Shown here: positions 16,201 through 23,820 of the stretch, one piece after another
Numbering within the stretch: position 1 is the stretch's first letter
How the letters are laid out: each line of letters opens with the position of its first letter
Source: CAYHPY01 sp964358485
Lineage (GTDB): Bacteria; Elusimicrobiota; Elusimicrobia; UBA1565; UBA9628
Assembly: GCA_964358485.1 (NCBI GenBank)
Contig: CAYHPY010000019.1
Location: forward strand, 1 to 50,390
Direction: 5' to 3'
DNA: 50,390 nucleotides
Translations under genes and position numbers: made by a program
Notes under the pieces: model-generated
What the model was told of the DNA's origin: nothing
What the model saw: the letters and a program-made list of their open reading frames with translations, nothing else
Databases searched by the model: none

Positions 16201-17499
16201 GAATTCCGGGTGCAAGGGGAAATCGGGGAGGCGGCGTTGACCCAGGACGCCCCCGCGCGGAGGGCTCGGCTTTACGCTTTCGACGCCGCGGGCCGGGCGG
16301 TCGGTTTTCAGGAAAAAGAGAGCCTCATGAGCTTCGAGGCGGTGTTGCGGGCCTCCAAAGGGACCGCCGATCAGGGACTTCTGTCCGGGGCCATGGCCGC
16401 CGCCGAGGAGGCCGTCCGGCCGCTTTACCGGGAATTGGGGCGGCGATTTTCGGATCCCAAGGAGCCCGAGCGGAATTCCATACGAAAGCACCTCGTGGAT
16501 CATCTGGAACTGGCCGTCCGAAAGGTTCCGGGCGGGGGGCTTGTTCCCGAGGACGCCTGGCTGGGGCCGCTTTGGCTCTTCGAATTCGGGGGGCACGATC
16601 GGAGCTACGTCAACCTTCTGCGGGATTTCCGGCGGCGCTGGTGCTTTCATTTCACCGAGCCACCCAAGCACTGGCTTACGGTGAGGGGCCGCAAAATGCT
16701 TTACGGGGATTCGAATACTCGCGCCCTCCTGGAATCCATCCTTCCCGGCGCGGTCATTTATCCGGTTCGTGACACCGGGACCCGGCTCGTCCATCTCAAA
16801 CCCGACGGCTTGCCCCCTTGGGAATCGCTTAAAGACGCTCCGGGCCGGGAACTGGAACTCATCGAGGCCATTCTCCACCACGCCGGCCCATTGCCGGACA
16901 AGCCGGATCATCCAGCCCGCGTCGCTTTGGTGGCCGCGATGACCCGGTGCTTTTACGGTTTTCCGGGGGACATTCGGTGGCCCTGGCGGCGGCGGCTTTT
17001 GGATCTCCTCCAGCAAGTCCCTTTTTTCCGCAAAAAGGGAGGGGGAACGGCCAGCATCCATGAAGTTTGCGGCGACAATCCCGATTTCCAAGGTTCCGGG
17101 GAAAACCTGGACCTCAACGCCGCGGAATCGGCCCTTTTCGCCGCCCTTTGGCCGGAGCCGGAGAAAGGAAACAAGACCCGCAAACGCCGCCGCCCGCGCC
17201 GAGAGACTTCCGAGCTGGAAGGCCCGACCGGGGCGCTATTGGCCGGGGCTTGGGGCTATCTGGCCGCTTTGCGGGGCCGCCCCGGCCTGCTTTCGGCGGC
17301 GGATCTGCTGGCCCTGATCCGGGAGACCAAGGGGGGCGCGCTTTTGTTGAAATCGGCCCAGGATGAGAATTTGCGGGCCGCCTATCTGGCCTCGGTCGCC
17401 GCCACCGGCCTCAACCGCCTGGAAAAGCGCCTCACCGACCAAACCGACATCGACTATCAGCGGGATTTGGCCCGGCAGTTAACTGCAAAAAGCCCGTAG
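13294..17499 (+). CDS. 1401-residue multidomain protein: duplicated N-terminal domain plus Hsp90/GHKL-like region
   Basis: ATG 13294 follows a TAGAAT box by 7 bases; the open frame extends upstream but only through the antisense of the rhodanese gene. Residues about 24-245 and 258-465 are two copies of one domain: VYFDPRYPSSWV/VYFDGRYPTSWV, VCVLSQGVAP/VCVMSQGVAP, GGRLVWIGDVPFWY/GGRMVWLGDIPFYY, RCAPKADVTE/RCAPKAKVTE. They look like Rossmann/amidotransferase-like alpha-beta domains. After a Pro/Ala linker, about 490-610 resembles an Hsp90-type ATPase ('KFDGDVLSEDF', then 'LAVGLLSALRFSPRSVTLTS'), but the usual Glu/Asn of the first ATP box are not evident. About 800 further residues resemble no family I know. 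No signal peptide, so probably cytoplasmic. Confidence 0.75.
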   Translation: MGLFDFWTRPRQGAGPEAVELRKAVYFDPRYPSSWVDDPERVARSLMEIGGFQVLNAAELSAWLSAEIARGADGAVCVLSQGVAPVEIYPYLARSLARRFMEAGGRLVWIGDVPFWYRGGPPDYADPKEQIGDKGQKKILGITAIGWSVNPAPTITERGRAWGLTNPDDGSRCAPKADVTEVLSENGPWAGSWFKNYNPAFPRSGFLRIRGGAFGAPSWNEKFHDLLRAALHGYPLEETSAEGMALACDPKLHVLKRVVYFDGRYPTSWVERPGELAEHLRRKGDFFILGADEFGAWLESQAAGGAEGSVCVMSQGVAPETAAEVNSPRCLARRYLDAGGRMVWLGDIPFYYQGRPDGARETWPDGQESILGLEIGWDPAGDPQVTEQGKAWGLTRAGKSQRCAPKAKVTEALSVTGDWAASWFKNFNSAVPKSGFLRYLGSGIEDPAWAEEILALAVRDIPLPAVPAAAPGPAAAPAPSGDLLKTGAFTVDQEAALRKIMRFQLPDASQYLLPWTRAAVAGGAMSIDFSVHEDRLVMKFDGDVLSEDFLSHPFQGLLGDSREPRNRHLAVGLLSALRFSPRSVTLTSGKGSSRLRLEVKSAQSHSVESAPEAELRTVLTVRWGEARPDAREHLERLRAALAGCRVKIWVEGRPLAPAPECETFQDFDFGDGVYGRLWVPPSPSPVSGLDAHVLGVRVAAVQARFALAQVRGWINDDSFSLNASQSGVTRNLRFHRTIRKVAAQAELLLLKTAGLQRERLTLASELMIRPAPPDAPEAHAEAAPLFDYWKDRLSRGPAAEEFNPIFEAFRAVGKAARALGAAGPCRDEDIRRVRWDARVTLWLREAAGRHLRDLDGDIADPALRALWNAPLFLSTEGAPISFRELEAQRRSLGFVPIFNWGAPAAKKTPFFMVLCCLPGEQEAVRRRFGEKARDMTYSASAIEPSKTGSGRPTKFGVEAAGFRNILARAEFRVQGEIGEAALTQDAPARRARLYAFDAAGRAVGFQEKESLMSFEAVLRASKGTADQGLLSGAMAAAEEAVRPLYRELGRRFSDPKEPERNSIRKHLVDHLELAVRKVPGGGLVPEDAWLGPLWLFEFGGHDRSYVNLLRDFRRRWCFHFTEPPKHWLTVRGRKMLYGDSNTRALLESILPGAVIYPVRDTGTRLVHLKPDGLPPWESLKDAPGRELELIEAILHHAGPLPDKPDHPARVALVAAMTRCFYGFPGDIRWPWRRRLLDLLQQVPFFRKKGGGTASIHEVCGDNPDFQGSGENLDLNAAESALFAALWPEPEKGNKTRKRRRPRRETSELEGPTGALLAGAWGYLAALRGRPGLLSAADLLALIRETKGGALLLKSAQDENLRAAYLASVAATGLNRLEKRLTDQTDIDYQRDLARQLTAKSP

Positions 17500-18165
17500 G
17501 TTGGTGAGGATGACCTGCACCGGGGGCTCGCCGCCCTCCTCGGAATCCGGGGAATCGTCCAACTTCGGGGGCGGCCCCAAGACCTTCATCGGCCCATCGG
17601 TGACCTTCCCGTCCCTGAGGTGATAGACCGAGACCTCCGCCGTGGCCTGGAAGACCTCCACACCGTCGGGGCGGCGTCCGTAGGACCGCCAGCCCCGCCT
17701 GACCCGCACCAGGACGGTGGCTTGCTCCGGGGTTTCGGCCCGCATTCCGTCGGGAAGCTCGAAATGGAGGTCATCGAGCCCCCCGGTTTTTTCGTTGAGC
17801 GCCACGAATTTTCCGCCGCGGCAGTCCGGGCGTTGGGCGCCGGGAGGTGCGATCTTGGTGTAGGCCGCCAGGCCCGCCATGCGGCCTTTGAAGGGCGCGG
17901 TGATTTCCTCCCGGCGGCTTTGCCGGCGGCCGGACGAGAGCCACCAGAGACTGCCATGGAAAACGGCGAACACCGAAACGAAGATCAGCGCCAGGCGCGC
18001 GGCGTCCGGCAGGCCCGCGATTTGGCTCTTTTTCGGCGGGCGGTCGTGGTCCAGCAGGCCTTTTTTTCGGGCGTTGTTCTTGAGCCAGCCGACGAAGACC
18101 GTTTGGCAGGCCGGGCATTCCGAGGCGCCCGGCTTCTGCTTTTTTCCGCAATGCGGGCAGTTCAT
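17479..18165 (-). CDS. Zinc-ribbon membrane protein, unknown function
   Basis: The product is 228 residues. From ATG 18165 it opens with a zinc ribbon, MNCPHCGKKQKPGASECPAC (C3, C6, C17, C20); an in-frame ATG at 18204 would add 13 basic residues. A single membrane segment follows at about 56-76 (LALIFVSVFAVFHGSLWWL). The outer domain, about 80-228, has strands such as 'TVLVRVRRGWRSYGRRPDGV' and 'ATAEVSVYHLRDGKVTDG'. The ribbon should face the cytoplasm and the C-terminal domain the periplasm. The last 21 bases overlap the end of the convergent 1401-residue gene. Function is unknown. Confidence 0.75.
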   Translation of the reverse strand: MNCPHCGKKQKPGASECPACQTVFVGWLKNNARKKGLLDHDRPPKKSQIAGLPDAARLALIFVSVFAVFHGSLWWLSSGRRQSRREEITAPFKGRMAGLAAYTKIAPPGAQRPDCRGGKFVALNEKTGGLDDLHFELPDGMRAETPEQATVLVRVRRGWRSYGRRPDGVEVFQATAEVSVYHLRDGKVTDGPMKVLGPPPKLDDSPDSEEGGEPPVQVILTNLRAFCS

Positions 18166-18197
18166 CGGGGAAATCTTACCATTCCGCCGGCGCCCCA

Positions 18198-18226
18198 TTG
18201 ACATGGGCCGGAGGGGGGTCTACACT
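18198..18226 (+). promoter_or_regulatory. Consensus promoter, apparently leaderless
   Basis: TTGACA (18198-18203), a 17-base spacer and TACACT (18221-18226) form a near-perfect housekeeping promoter. Only six bases (AATCAC) separate the -10 box from ATG 18233, so transcription should start at or next to the start codon, with no ribosome site. This is the clearest of several such cases in the window. Confidence 0.75.
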
Positions 18227-18232
18227 AATCAC

Positions 18233-19789
18233 ATGACGGCGCGCGTCGCGGTCCTCGTCCTATTTCTTTTCCCCGCGGGACTCCTGGCCCAGCCGGGAGG
18301 CGGGGACGCCGGCATCGAGCCGGAAGAACTCGAAAAAAGCCCGCCGCCGGAAGAGGGCGACAAGGACCAGCTCAAGAAAGAACTGGCCTGCGAAAAGCTC
18401 GGCAATTGCAAAACCCCCCAGGACGGGGGCCAAAAGGGGGATAAACTTCTCGAAAAGAAGAAGCCCGGCGCCCCGAAGGACGATGACCAAACGGCGTTGA
18501 AAAAGAAATTCAGCAAATCGGGGGTCGTTCCCAAAGCCAAACTGCCGCCCGCCCCGCCGCCGGACGCTCCCCCCGGGGAGACGGAGGGCGTCCCCGGGGG
18601 GCTCTTGAGAGACGTCGAGGATCAAGCGGGCGCCCCCGTCGAGTCGGGCCGCGATCGAGAACCCGGGTCGACCCCGCCCGAGGACGCGGGAATCACCTCC
18701 GAAAGCCGCGCCCGCCAGCACCGTTCGGTGGGCACGGCGGCGCGGCGCGCGGAAAACATGCTGCGGGGGCTTAATTCCGCCCAGGATGAACCCGGACGCG
18801 GGGCCAAACCCGCCGACCGGCCCCAGGACCAGGCTCCGCAACGCCCCCAGGAGCGGACGCAGGCGCAGGCTCCGGCCCAGATTGCGACGGCCCCCGCGAA
18901 TTTGGCCAGCCCGAAAACCCCCAAGGATCTGGTGCTGGCGGCGCACTCGGGTTTCGGAGGTTCTTTCCGGGCCTTGGGCCTGAAGGCCGGAACCGGCCCC
19001 GGAGGGGAACCGGCCATTCTCCGCAAGGACGGGGGCTTGGCCACCCCGGCCGAGGTGGCCGCCCTTCAGGCTCGTATCGAGTCCGAGCCCGCGGCTCTGC
19101 TCCGGCGGCCGGATTTTTTCGAGGCCCTCCCCCGCGACCGCTTCGAAAGCCTGCGGCGGGATTACGGGGGGCGTCCGGAACTGAGGCACTCGTCTTTCCA
19201 GGACGTCGGGGCGACGGAACGCCGGCGGGATTTTTATTGGTCCGCGTCCTGCGATCGGCTTTCGGGCGGCTGCAACCCGAACGCGGAGCGGGCCTCCTAC
19301 AAAAAAGGGGAGGATGTCTCGCCCGAGGACCTCAATCGGATTTGGAGCGACATCAACAAGGACGGGGACGAGGAGGACGACTCGATTTTCGAGGAGTACA
19401 CGGAGGCCGAGCGCCGGGAATCCGAGGAGGCCGAGGCGCTCCGGGAGCGGATCGGCCGGAGCGCTTTCGGGGAAGACGCCGGCAAGGGTCTGGCGGGCCT
19501 TCTGGGTTCGCTGGGCGCGGCGGCGCGCTCGTTTCTGGAGGGGGGAGCCGCGCCGGAGTCCGAGGAGCCGGGGGTTTTGATCGGTGGAGAAAGGGAAGGC
19601 GGGGCGTTCGCGGTCGCGTCCAAGGCGGGGCGAAAGACGGACGCCGCCCGGCCGGGGACGGCCGGCTCGAAGTCGGCCCGGGACCCGCAAAAAGGACCGC
19701 CGCCCCGTAGGCCGGGGCGGCGGTTCTATCTCTTGGGCGCGGCCGTCCTGGCCGCGGCGCTTATTTGGACCGGCGCGCGCCGACGGTAA
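18233..19789 (+). CDS. Exported, largely disordered protein with C-terminal membrane tail
   Basis: The product is 518 residues. TARVAVLVLFLFPAGLLAQ is a signal peptide. Residues about 20-230 are low-complexity, Pro/Glu/Lys/Gln-rich. A more ordered part has 'SPKTPKDLVLAAHSGFGGSF' and 'FYWSASCDRLSGGCNPNAER'. A calcium-loop-like segment, DINKDGDEEDDSIFEEY, resembles EF-hand or dockerin loops. The protein ends with a hydrophobic helix and an Arg cluster (FYLLGAAVLAAALIWTGARR), a tail-anchor or sorting-like end. The likely topology is an envelope protein held at its C-terminus. No family is recognised. It is read from a consensus leaderless promoter and abuts the convergent gene at 19790. Confidence 0.7.
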   Translation: MTARVAVLVLFLFPAGLLAQPGGGDAGIEPEELEKSPPPEEGDKDQLKKELACEKLGNCKTPQDGGQKGDKLLEKKKPGAPKDDDQTALKKKFSKSGVVPKAKLPPAPPPDAPPGETEGVPGGLLRDVEDQAGAPVESGRDREPGSTPPEDAGITSESRARQHRSVGTAARRAENMLRGLNSAQDEPGRGAKPADRPQDQAPQRPQERTQAQAPAQIATAPANLASPKTPKDLVLAAHSGFGGSFRALGLKAGTGPGGEPAILRKDGGLATPAEVAALQARIESEPAALLRRPDFFEALPRDRFESLRRDYGGRPELRHSSFQDVGATERRRDFYWSASCDRLSGGCNPNAERASYKKGEDVSPEDLNRIWSDINKDGDEEDDSIFEEYTEAERRESEEAEALRERIGRSAFGEDAGKGLAGLLGSLGAAARSFLEGGAAPESEEPGVLIGGEREGGAFAVASKAGRKTDAARPGTAGSKSARDPQKGPPPRRPGRRFYLLGAAVLAAALIWTGARRR

Positions 19790-20410
19790 TCAATCCTCGG
19801 GCGGGAAATCCGCGTCGCAATCCATGTCCGCCGCGTCCTTCTCCTTGCACCGGGAAACGGCCCGGGAGAGGTCTTCTTCGATCTTCCGATTAGCTCCTTC
19901 GAGCTTGGCGAGGAGCTGTTTCTTGGAGATGTCCTTCTTCTTTTTCATCTCCCCCAGTTCCTTTTTAAGGTGCTTTTTGGCCGCCTTCAGGGCCGCCAGC
20001 TCCTTGGCGCGGCGGAGCTTTTTCTTGTCCATGGAGCGCGCCTTGTTTTTGGACAGCATCTTGATCTTGTAGGCGACCTCGTCGAAACCGTCGGTGGTCC
20101 GATGGCCGCATTTCGGGTAGCTGACGGCGCCGTCGGGACCGGGCTTGCCGCCCATGCATTTGAGCTCGCTTTTGATTTCCCCGCTTTCCCCGGCCTCCTT
20201 GAACGGGAACACGAGTTCGTCCCCTCCGGCCGCGGCTTCGCCCGCGCCGGACCCGCCTTTTTCGCCCCCGCCTTCGGAGGCGGAGGAGTCCTTCGAGGAA
20301 TAATCGCCCTTGACGCTTGATCCCTTCCCGGGTCCTTGGGCGTGGACGGACGCGGCGAAAATCAAGGCTAGGGGAAGGGCCAATAGGGCGGCGGTTCTTG
20401 GGGTATTCAT
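19790..20410 (-). CDS. Exported Lys-rich coiled-coil protein
   Basis: The product is 206 residues. The ribosome site AGGAGGA lies 6 bases before ATG 20410, which decides the start. The signal peptide is NTPRTAALLALPLALIFAAS, with cleavage likely after VHAQ. The mature N-terminus is Gly/Ser/Glu-rich. Two Cys near the middle (LKCMGG, YPKCGHR) and two at the end (SRCKEK, MDCDAD) may form disulfides. A strongly basic helix (about 115-185; 'KIKMLSKNKARSMDKKKLRR') looks like a coiled coil. Function is unknown; a periplasmic structural or binding role is plausible. Confidence 0.7.
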   Translation of the reverse strand: MNTPRTAALLALPLALIFAASVHAQGPGKGSSVKGDYSSKDSSASEGGGEKGGSGAGEAAAGGDELVFPFKEAGESGEIKSELKCMGGKPGPDGAVSYPKCGHRTTDGFDEVAYKIKMLSKNKARSMDKKKLRRAKELAALKAAKKHLKKELGEMKKKKDISKKQLLAKLEGANRKIEEDLSRAVSRCKEKDAADMDCDADFPPED

Positions 20411-20494
20411 GAGTCCTCCTGGATGGGGTCTGGCGACGCCCCCAGTTTAGATTGAAAAGGGAGTTTCGTCAAGATCAAGTTTGAAGTTGGTATC

Positions 20495-21856
20495 ATGGAC
20501 CGGGGCATGCTTTTCAATTCGCTGGAGTTCATCTTCATATTTCTGCCCTGCGCCCTGCTGGGAGCGCGGCTGTTGCGCGGGGCCGCCCTCCTGCGCTGGG
20601 TGACGCTTTCCAGCTTTTTGTTCTACGCTTTCGCGGGGCACGCCTGGTTTCTCCTGCCGATGCTGGCGACCACGGTCTTGGATTTTTTCCTGGCCTTCCG
20701 CATCGCCGGGGCCGCGACCCCCGGGCGCCGCCAAGCCGTCCTGGCCGTCTCCCTGGCCTGCAACCTGGGCCTGCTCTTCTACTTCAAATACGCCGGCCTG
20801 TTTTTGGGCGCTTTCCGGGAGGTGATCCTGCCCGCCGGGATCTCGTTTTACACCTTCCAGACCATGGCCTATGTCATCGACGTCTACCGGGGGGACGCCC
20901 GGCCCGAGCCCGATTTCTGGAAGTTCGCGGGGTTCGTCTCCTTTTTCCCCCACCTGGTCGCCGGCCCCCTGACGCGGCACCACCAGTTGTTGCCCGGCCT
21001 GGGGCGGATCGCCGAAGAGGGAATCTCTCCACGCTGGCGGGCCGGGGTGTTCCTCTTCGCCGCGGGTTTGGCCAAAAAGGTCCTGCTGGCCGATCGGCTG
21101 GCCCATTGGATCGATCCGATGATCCACGACGCCGGGCGGCTGGGGGCCGGGGCGGCCTGGCTGGCCCTGCTGGGCTACGCCCTGCAGATCTATTTCGACT
21201 TCAGCGGGTATTCGGACATGGCCATCGGCCTGGGCCGGCTCTTCGGCATCGAGCTTCCGCAAAACTTCAACAGCCCTTATCAAGCCTTGAATCCTTCCGA
21301 TTTTTGGCGCCGCTGGCACATGACTCTTTCAAGCTGGCTGAGGGACTATTTATTCGCGCCTCTGGCGGGCGGCGGCCATTCCCGCCGCCGCCGTTCCCTG
21401 GCCATCCTGGGCACCATGTTTCTGGGAGGGCTCTGGCACGGGGCGAACTGGACCTTCGCCGTTTGGGGGATCTACCATGGCTTGCTGATCGTGGGATTCC
21501 ACCAAATCAAAAAGCGCTGGCTCCTGTGGCCGGCCTTCGCCCAGCGGGGCTTGACCTTCCTGGCCGTGACGCTGGGCTGGGTCTTTTTCCGGTCCCCGGA
21601 TTTCTCCGGAGCCGCGCGCTGGCTGGCGGCCCTGTTCGGAGCGCGAGGCTTGGGCGCCGGGTGGACGCCCGAACTGGGTCCATTGCTGGGCTTGGCGGCT
21701 TTCGGGCTGGCGTTGGTCCAGTGGACCCCGAACGCCTCGGGCCGGGCCGACTGGGAGGACCTGGGCGTCCCCGCCCAGGCGGCGCTGGGCTTGACCGCGG
21801 CGGCGGCGGTGCTCTGGGCCAATACGGGCACGAAGTTCCTGTATTTTCAATTCTGA
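20495..21856 (+). CDS. MBOAT-family membrane O-acyltransferase (AlgI-like)
   Basis: The product is 453 residues with about 11 membrane helices. It shows the MBOAT hallmarks: 'MLFNSLEFIFIFLPCALLG' at the start, 'LFYFKYAGLF', 'LPAGISFYTFQTMAYVIDVY', 'FPHLVAGPLTRH', 'IYFDFSGYSDMAIGLGRLFG', 'NSPYQALNPSDFWRRWHMTL' and the catalytic His in GGLWHGANWTF. The family usually begins at the Met of MLFNS, which is 20507, so that start is as likely as 20495. It should move an acyl group, usually acetyl, across the inner membrane to an extracytoplasmic glycan. The next gene overlaps by one base and encodes its probable periplasmic partner. Confidence 0.95.
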   Translation: MDRGMLFNSLEFIFIFLPCALLGARLLRGAALLRWVTLSSFLFYAFAGHAWFLLPMLATTVLDFFLAFRIAGAATPGRRQAVLAVSLACNLGLLFYFKYAGLFLGAFREVILPAGISFYTFQTMAYVIDVYRGDARPEPDFWKFAGFVSFFPHLVAGPLTRHHQLLPGLGRIAEEGISPRWRAGVFLFAAGLAKKVLLADRLAHWIDPMIHDAGRLGAGAAWLALLGYALQIYFDFSGYSDMAIGLGRLFGIELPQNFNSPYQALNPSDFWRRWHMTLSSWLRDYLFAPLAGGGHSRRRRSLAILGTMFLGGLWHGANWTFAVWGIYHGLLIVGFHQIKKRWLLWPAFAQRGLTFLAVTLGWVFFRSPDFSGAARWLAALFGARGLGAGWTPELGPLLGLAAFGLALVQWTPNASGRADWEDLGVPAQAALGLTAAAAVLWANTGTKFLYFQF

Positions 21857-23754
21857 TGAAAGTCTTCGCGGCGACGGCTCTGACGGGTTTGGCCTTGGCG
21901 GCGGCGGTGATCCGCCATCAGGACCCGGCGGGTCATTTCGGCCGCGCCGCGTACCGCTTGGAGCGCAACTGGGACGCGTCGCGCCTACTGGTCTACCCCT
22001 CCGTGATCGATGAGCGCGCCCTGCGGGCGGCGCAGGTCCAGGTCCTGGAAAAGCCGGAGCTGGTCCTCTTGGGCTCGTCCCGCGTGATGCCCGTGGGCGC
22101 CGGGATGTTCCGCCCGGGACTCAGAGTCTTCAACGCCGGCATGGCGGGGGCCGTGGTCCAGGATTACGCGGCCGTCTGGCAGGTCCTGGCCGAGGCGGGA
22201 AAGACCCCGCCGCGGCTTCTCATCTACGCCGACCCCTGGATTTTCAACAAAAACGCGGGGCAGTTCCGCTGGCGCGCCTTGGGCGGCCTCTACGAGCGAT
22301 TCCGACTGAGGACCGGGGGCGGTCAAGGGTTGCTCCTGGCGCGCGCGGGCCTGCTTTGGGAGCGCCTGCGGCGTTGGAACACGGCCTTCAACGAATCGCT
22401 CAACGGGCCGGTGCTGGTCGCGGCCCTCCGGGGCGCGCGCTCCGGACGCGGCGCGGCCGCCGAACCGCGGCTGGTCCGGGAGGGAGAGGCTCTGGCCCCC
22501 GGGGCCCTGGGCTGGCGCGCGGACGGCTCCGTTCATTTCAGCCGGACCGCGCGCTCGTCCGCCGAATTGCGGGAGGCGGCCCTGCGATTTGCCGGCGAGA
22601 CCGAGGTCTTTTCCCTGGGGCGCTACGAGCCCGACGCCGGGGCCAAGGAGCTCCTCGACGCGCTGGCCGCCGACGCGGCCCGCGCGGGAACGGAGGTGCG
22701 GTTCATCGTCCTCCCGTATCATCAGGCCGCGCGCTCCCGGATCGAGGAGCGTCCCCAATACCGGGGCCTCATCGACGGCTTCGCCGCGGAACTCCGGGGC
22801 CGGGGGTTTTCGCTCTGCGAGGCCCAGGACCCCGCGGCCTCGGGCTGCGCGCCGGAGGAGTTCGAGGACGCCATGCATCCCTTGGAGAGCTGTCACGAAA
22901 AAATCCTGCGCCGGTGTTTGAGCGGTGGTCCCTGGAAGGACTTGTTGCCAGCTTCGGCCCCGGCCCTCGCGGCGGTTGCGCCTCCGGCTCCCCGGCCCTC
23001 CCCCCGGACGGCGGCGCCCGCGCCGCCCGCCGCGGTCCTTCCTCCGCCCGCGCCCCCGGCGCAGATCGAATGGATTCTCATCCCCGGGGGAAGCTATATG
23101 ATGGGCGCTCCCGATTTGGGCGCCGAGCCCGTCCACCGCGTGGTCGTCCCGACCTTCGAGATGGCCAAGGCCCCGGTGACGGTGGACCAGTACCGCGCCT
23201 GCGTGAGGGCGGGCCGATGTTTCGAGCCGGGCCGGGGCCCGGACTGCAACTGGGAGCGCCCCGGCCGGGAAAACCATCCGATCAACTGCGTGGACTGGGG
23301 GCAGGCCCGGGCGTTTTCGCAGTGGGCGGGGGGGCGCCTGCCCAGCGAGTCGGAGTGGGAATACGCGGCCCGCAGCGGCGGCCGGGACTGGCTGTATCCC
23401 TGGGGCAACGAGGAGGCGACCTGCGAGCGGGCCTGGATGAAAGACGGCGGCCCGGGCTGCGACGCCGACTCCAGCTGGCCGGTGTGCGCCAAGCCCAAGG
23501 GCGACAGCGTCCACGGCTTGTGCGACATGGCCGGCAACGTCTGGGAATGGGTAGCGGACGCCTATCACGACTCTTACGAGGGCGCGCCCGCCGACGGGAG
23601 CGCCTGGGAGGACCCGGCGCAATCCTCGAAGGTTTTCCGGGGGGGCTCCTGGCTCTGCGCCACGGCCAACGCCCGCGTGGACGTGCGCAGCGGCTATGTC
23701 GCGGCCAACCGCGATCCTCGTCTCGGGTTTCGCCCGGTCCGCCAGGCGCGATAG
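21856..23754 (+). CDS. SGNH/AlgJ-like protein fused to an FGE-sulfatase-type domain
   Basis: The product is 632 residues, starting at ATG 21856 (TGATG overlap with the MBOAT gene). An N-terminal anchor (KVFAATALTGLALAAAV) leads to a periplasmic SGNH-like domain (about 30-360): 'ELVLLGSSRVMPVGAGMF' holds the GSSR block, 'LLIYADPWIFNKN' follows, and 'DAMHPLESCHEK' near its end could supply the Asp/His pair. A Pro/Ala linker (about 365-400) joins it to an FGE-like domain (about 403-632): 'WILIPGGSYMMGAP', 'GRLPSESEWEYAAR', 'CDMAGNVWEWV', 'FRGGSWLC'. Only the first of the two Cys used by true formylglycine-generating enzymes is present, so oxidase activity is doubtful. The fusion is unusual. Confidence 0.85.
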   Translation: MKVFAATALTGLALAAAVIRHQDPAGHFGRAAYRLERNWDASRLLVYPSVIDERALRAAQVQVLEKPELVLLGSSRVMPVGAGMFRPGLRVFNAGMAGAVVQDYAAVWQVLAEAGKTPPRLLIYADPWIFNKNAGQFRWRALGGLYERFRLRTGGGQGLLLARAGLLWERLRRWNTAFNESLNGPVLVAALRGARSGRGAAAEPRLVREGEALAPGALGWRADGSVHFSRTARSSAELREAALRFAGETEVFSLGRYEPDAGAKELLDALAADAARAGTEVRFIVLPYHQAARSRIEERPQYRGLIDGFAAELRGRGFSLCEAQDPAASGCAPEEFEDAMHPLESCHEKILRRCLSGGPWKDLLPASAPALAAVAPPAPRPSPRTAAPAPPAAVLPPPAPPAQIEWILIPGGSYMMGAPDLGAEPVHRVVVPTFEMAKAPVTVDQYRACVRAGRCFEPGRGPDCNWERPGRENHPINCVDWGQARAFSQWAGGRLPSESEWEYAARSGGRDWLYPWGNEEATCERAWMKDGGPGCDADSSWPVCAKPKGDSVHGLCDMAGNVWEWVADAYHDSYEGAPADGSAWEDPAQSSKVFRGGSWLCATANARVDVRSGYVAANRDPRLGFRPVRQAR

Positions 23755-23788
23755 GACCCCGGTCTTTCATGGTTTTTTCTTCTAGGTC

Positions 23789-23816
23789 TTGACACCACAC
23801 ATTTGTGTGGTATACT
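23789..23816 (+). promoter_or_regulatory. lexA promoter with embedded palindromic operator
   Basis: TTGACA (23789-23794) and TATACT (23811-23816) are separated by 16 bases that consist entirely of CCACACATTTGTGTGG, with 7-base arms CCACACA/TGTGTGG around TT. A repressor bound there would exclude RNA polymerase. As lexA usually controls itself, this is the best candidate for the LexA box of this organism. It resembles neither the enterobacterial CTGT-N8-ACAG nor the Gram-positive GAAC-N4-GTTC box. Confidence 0.8.
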
Positions 23817-23820
23817 GGTA

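Noticed and set aside
15910..17091. Long minus-strand open frame (393 residues) inside the 1401-residue gene
   Set aside because: It is Pro/Gly/Arg-rich shadow sequence without motifs. The opposite frame has clear repeated domains and natural composition.
18260..19690. Minus-strand open frame of 476 residues opposite the exported protein gene
   Set aside because: Arg/Gly/Pro-rich shadow typical of high-GC DNA. The plus frame has a consensus promoter, signal peptide and membrane tail.
21985..23622. Minus-strand open frame of 545 residues opposite the SGNH-FGE gene
   Set aside because: The plus frame contains unmistakable FGE-domain motifs and is coupled to the MBOAT gene.
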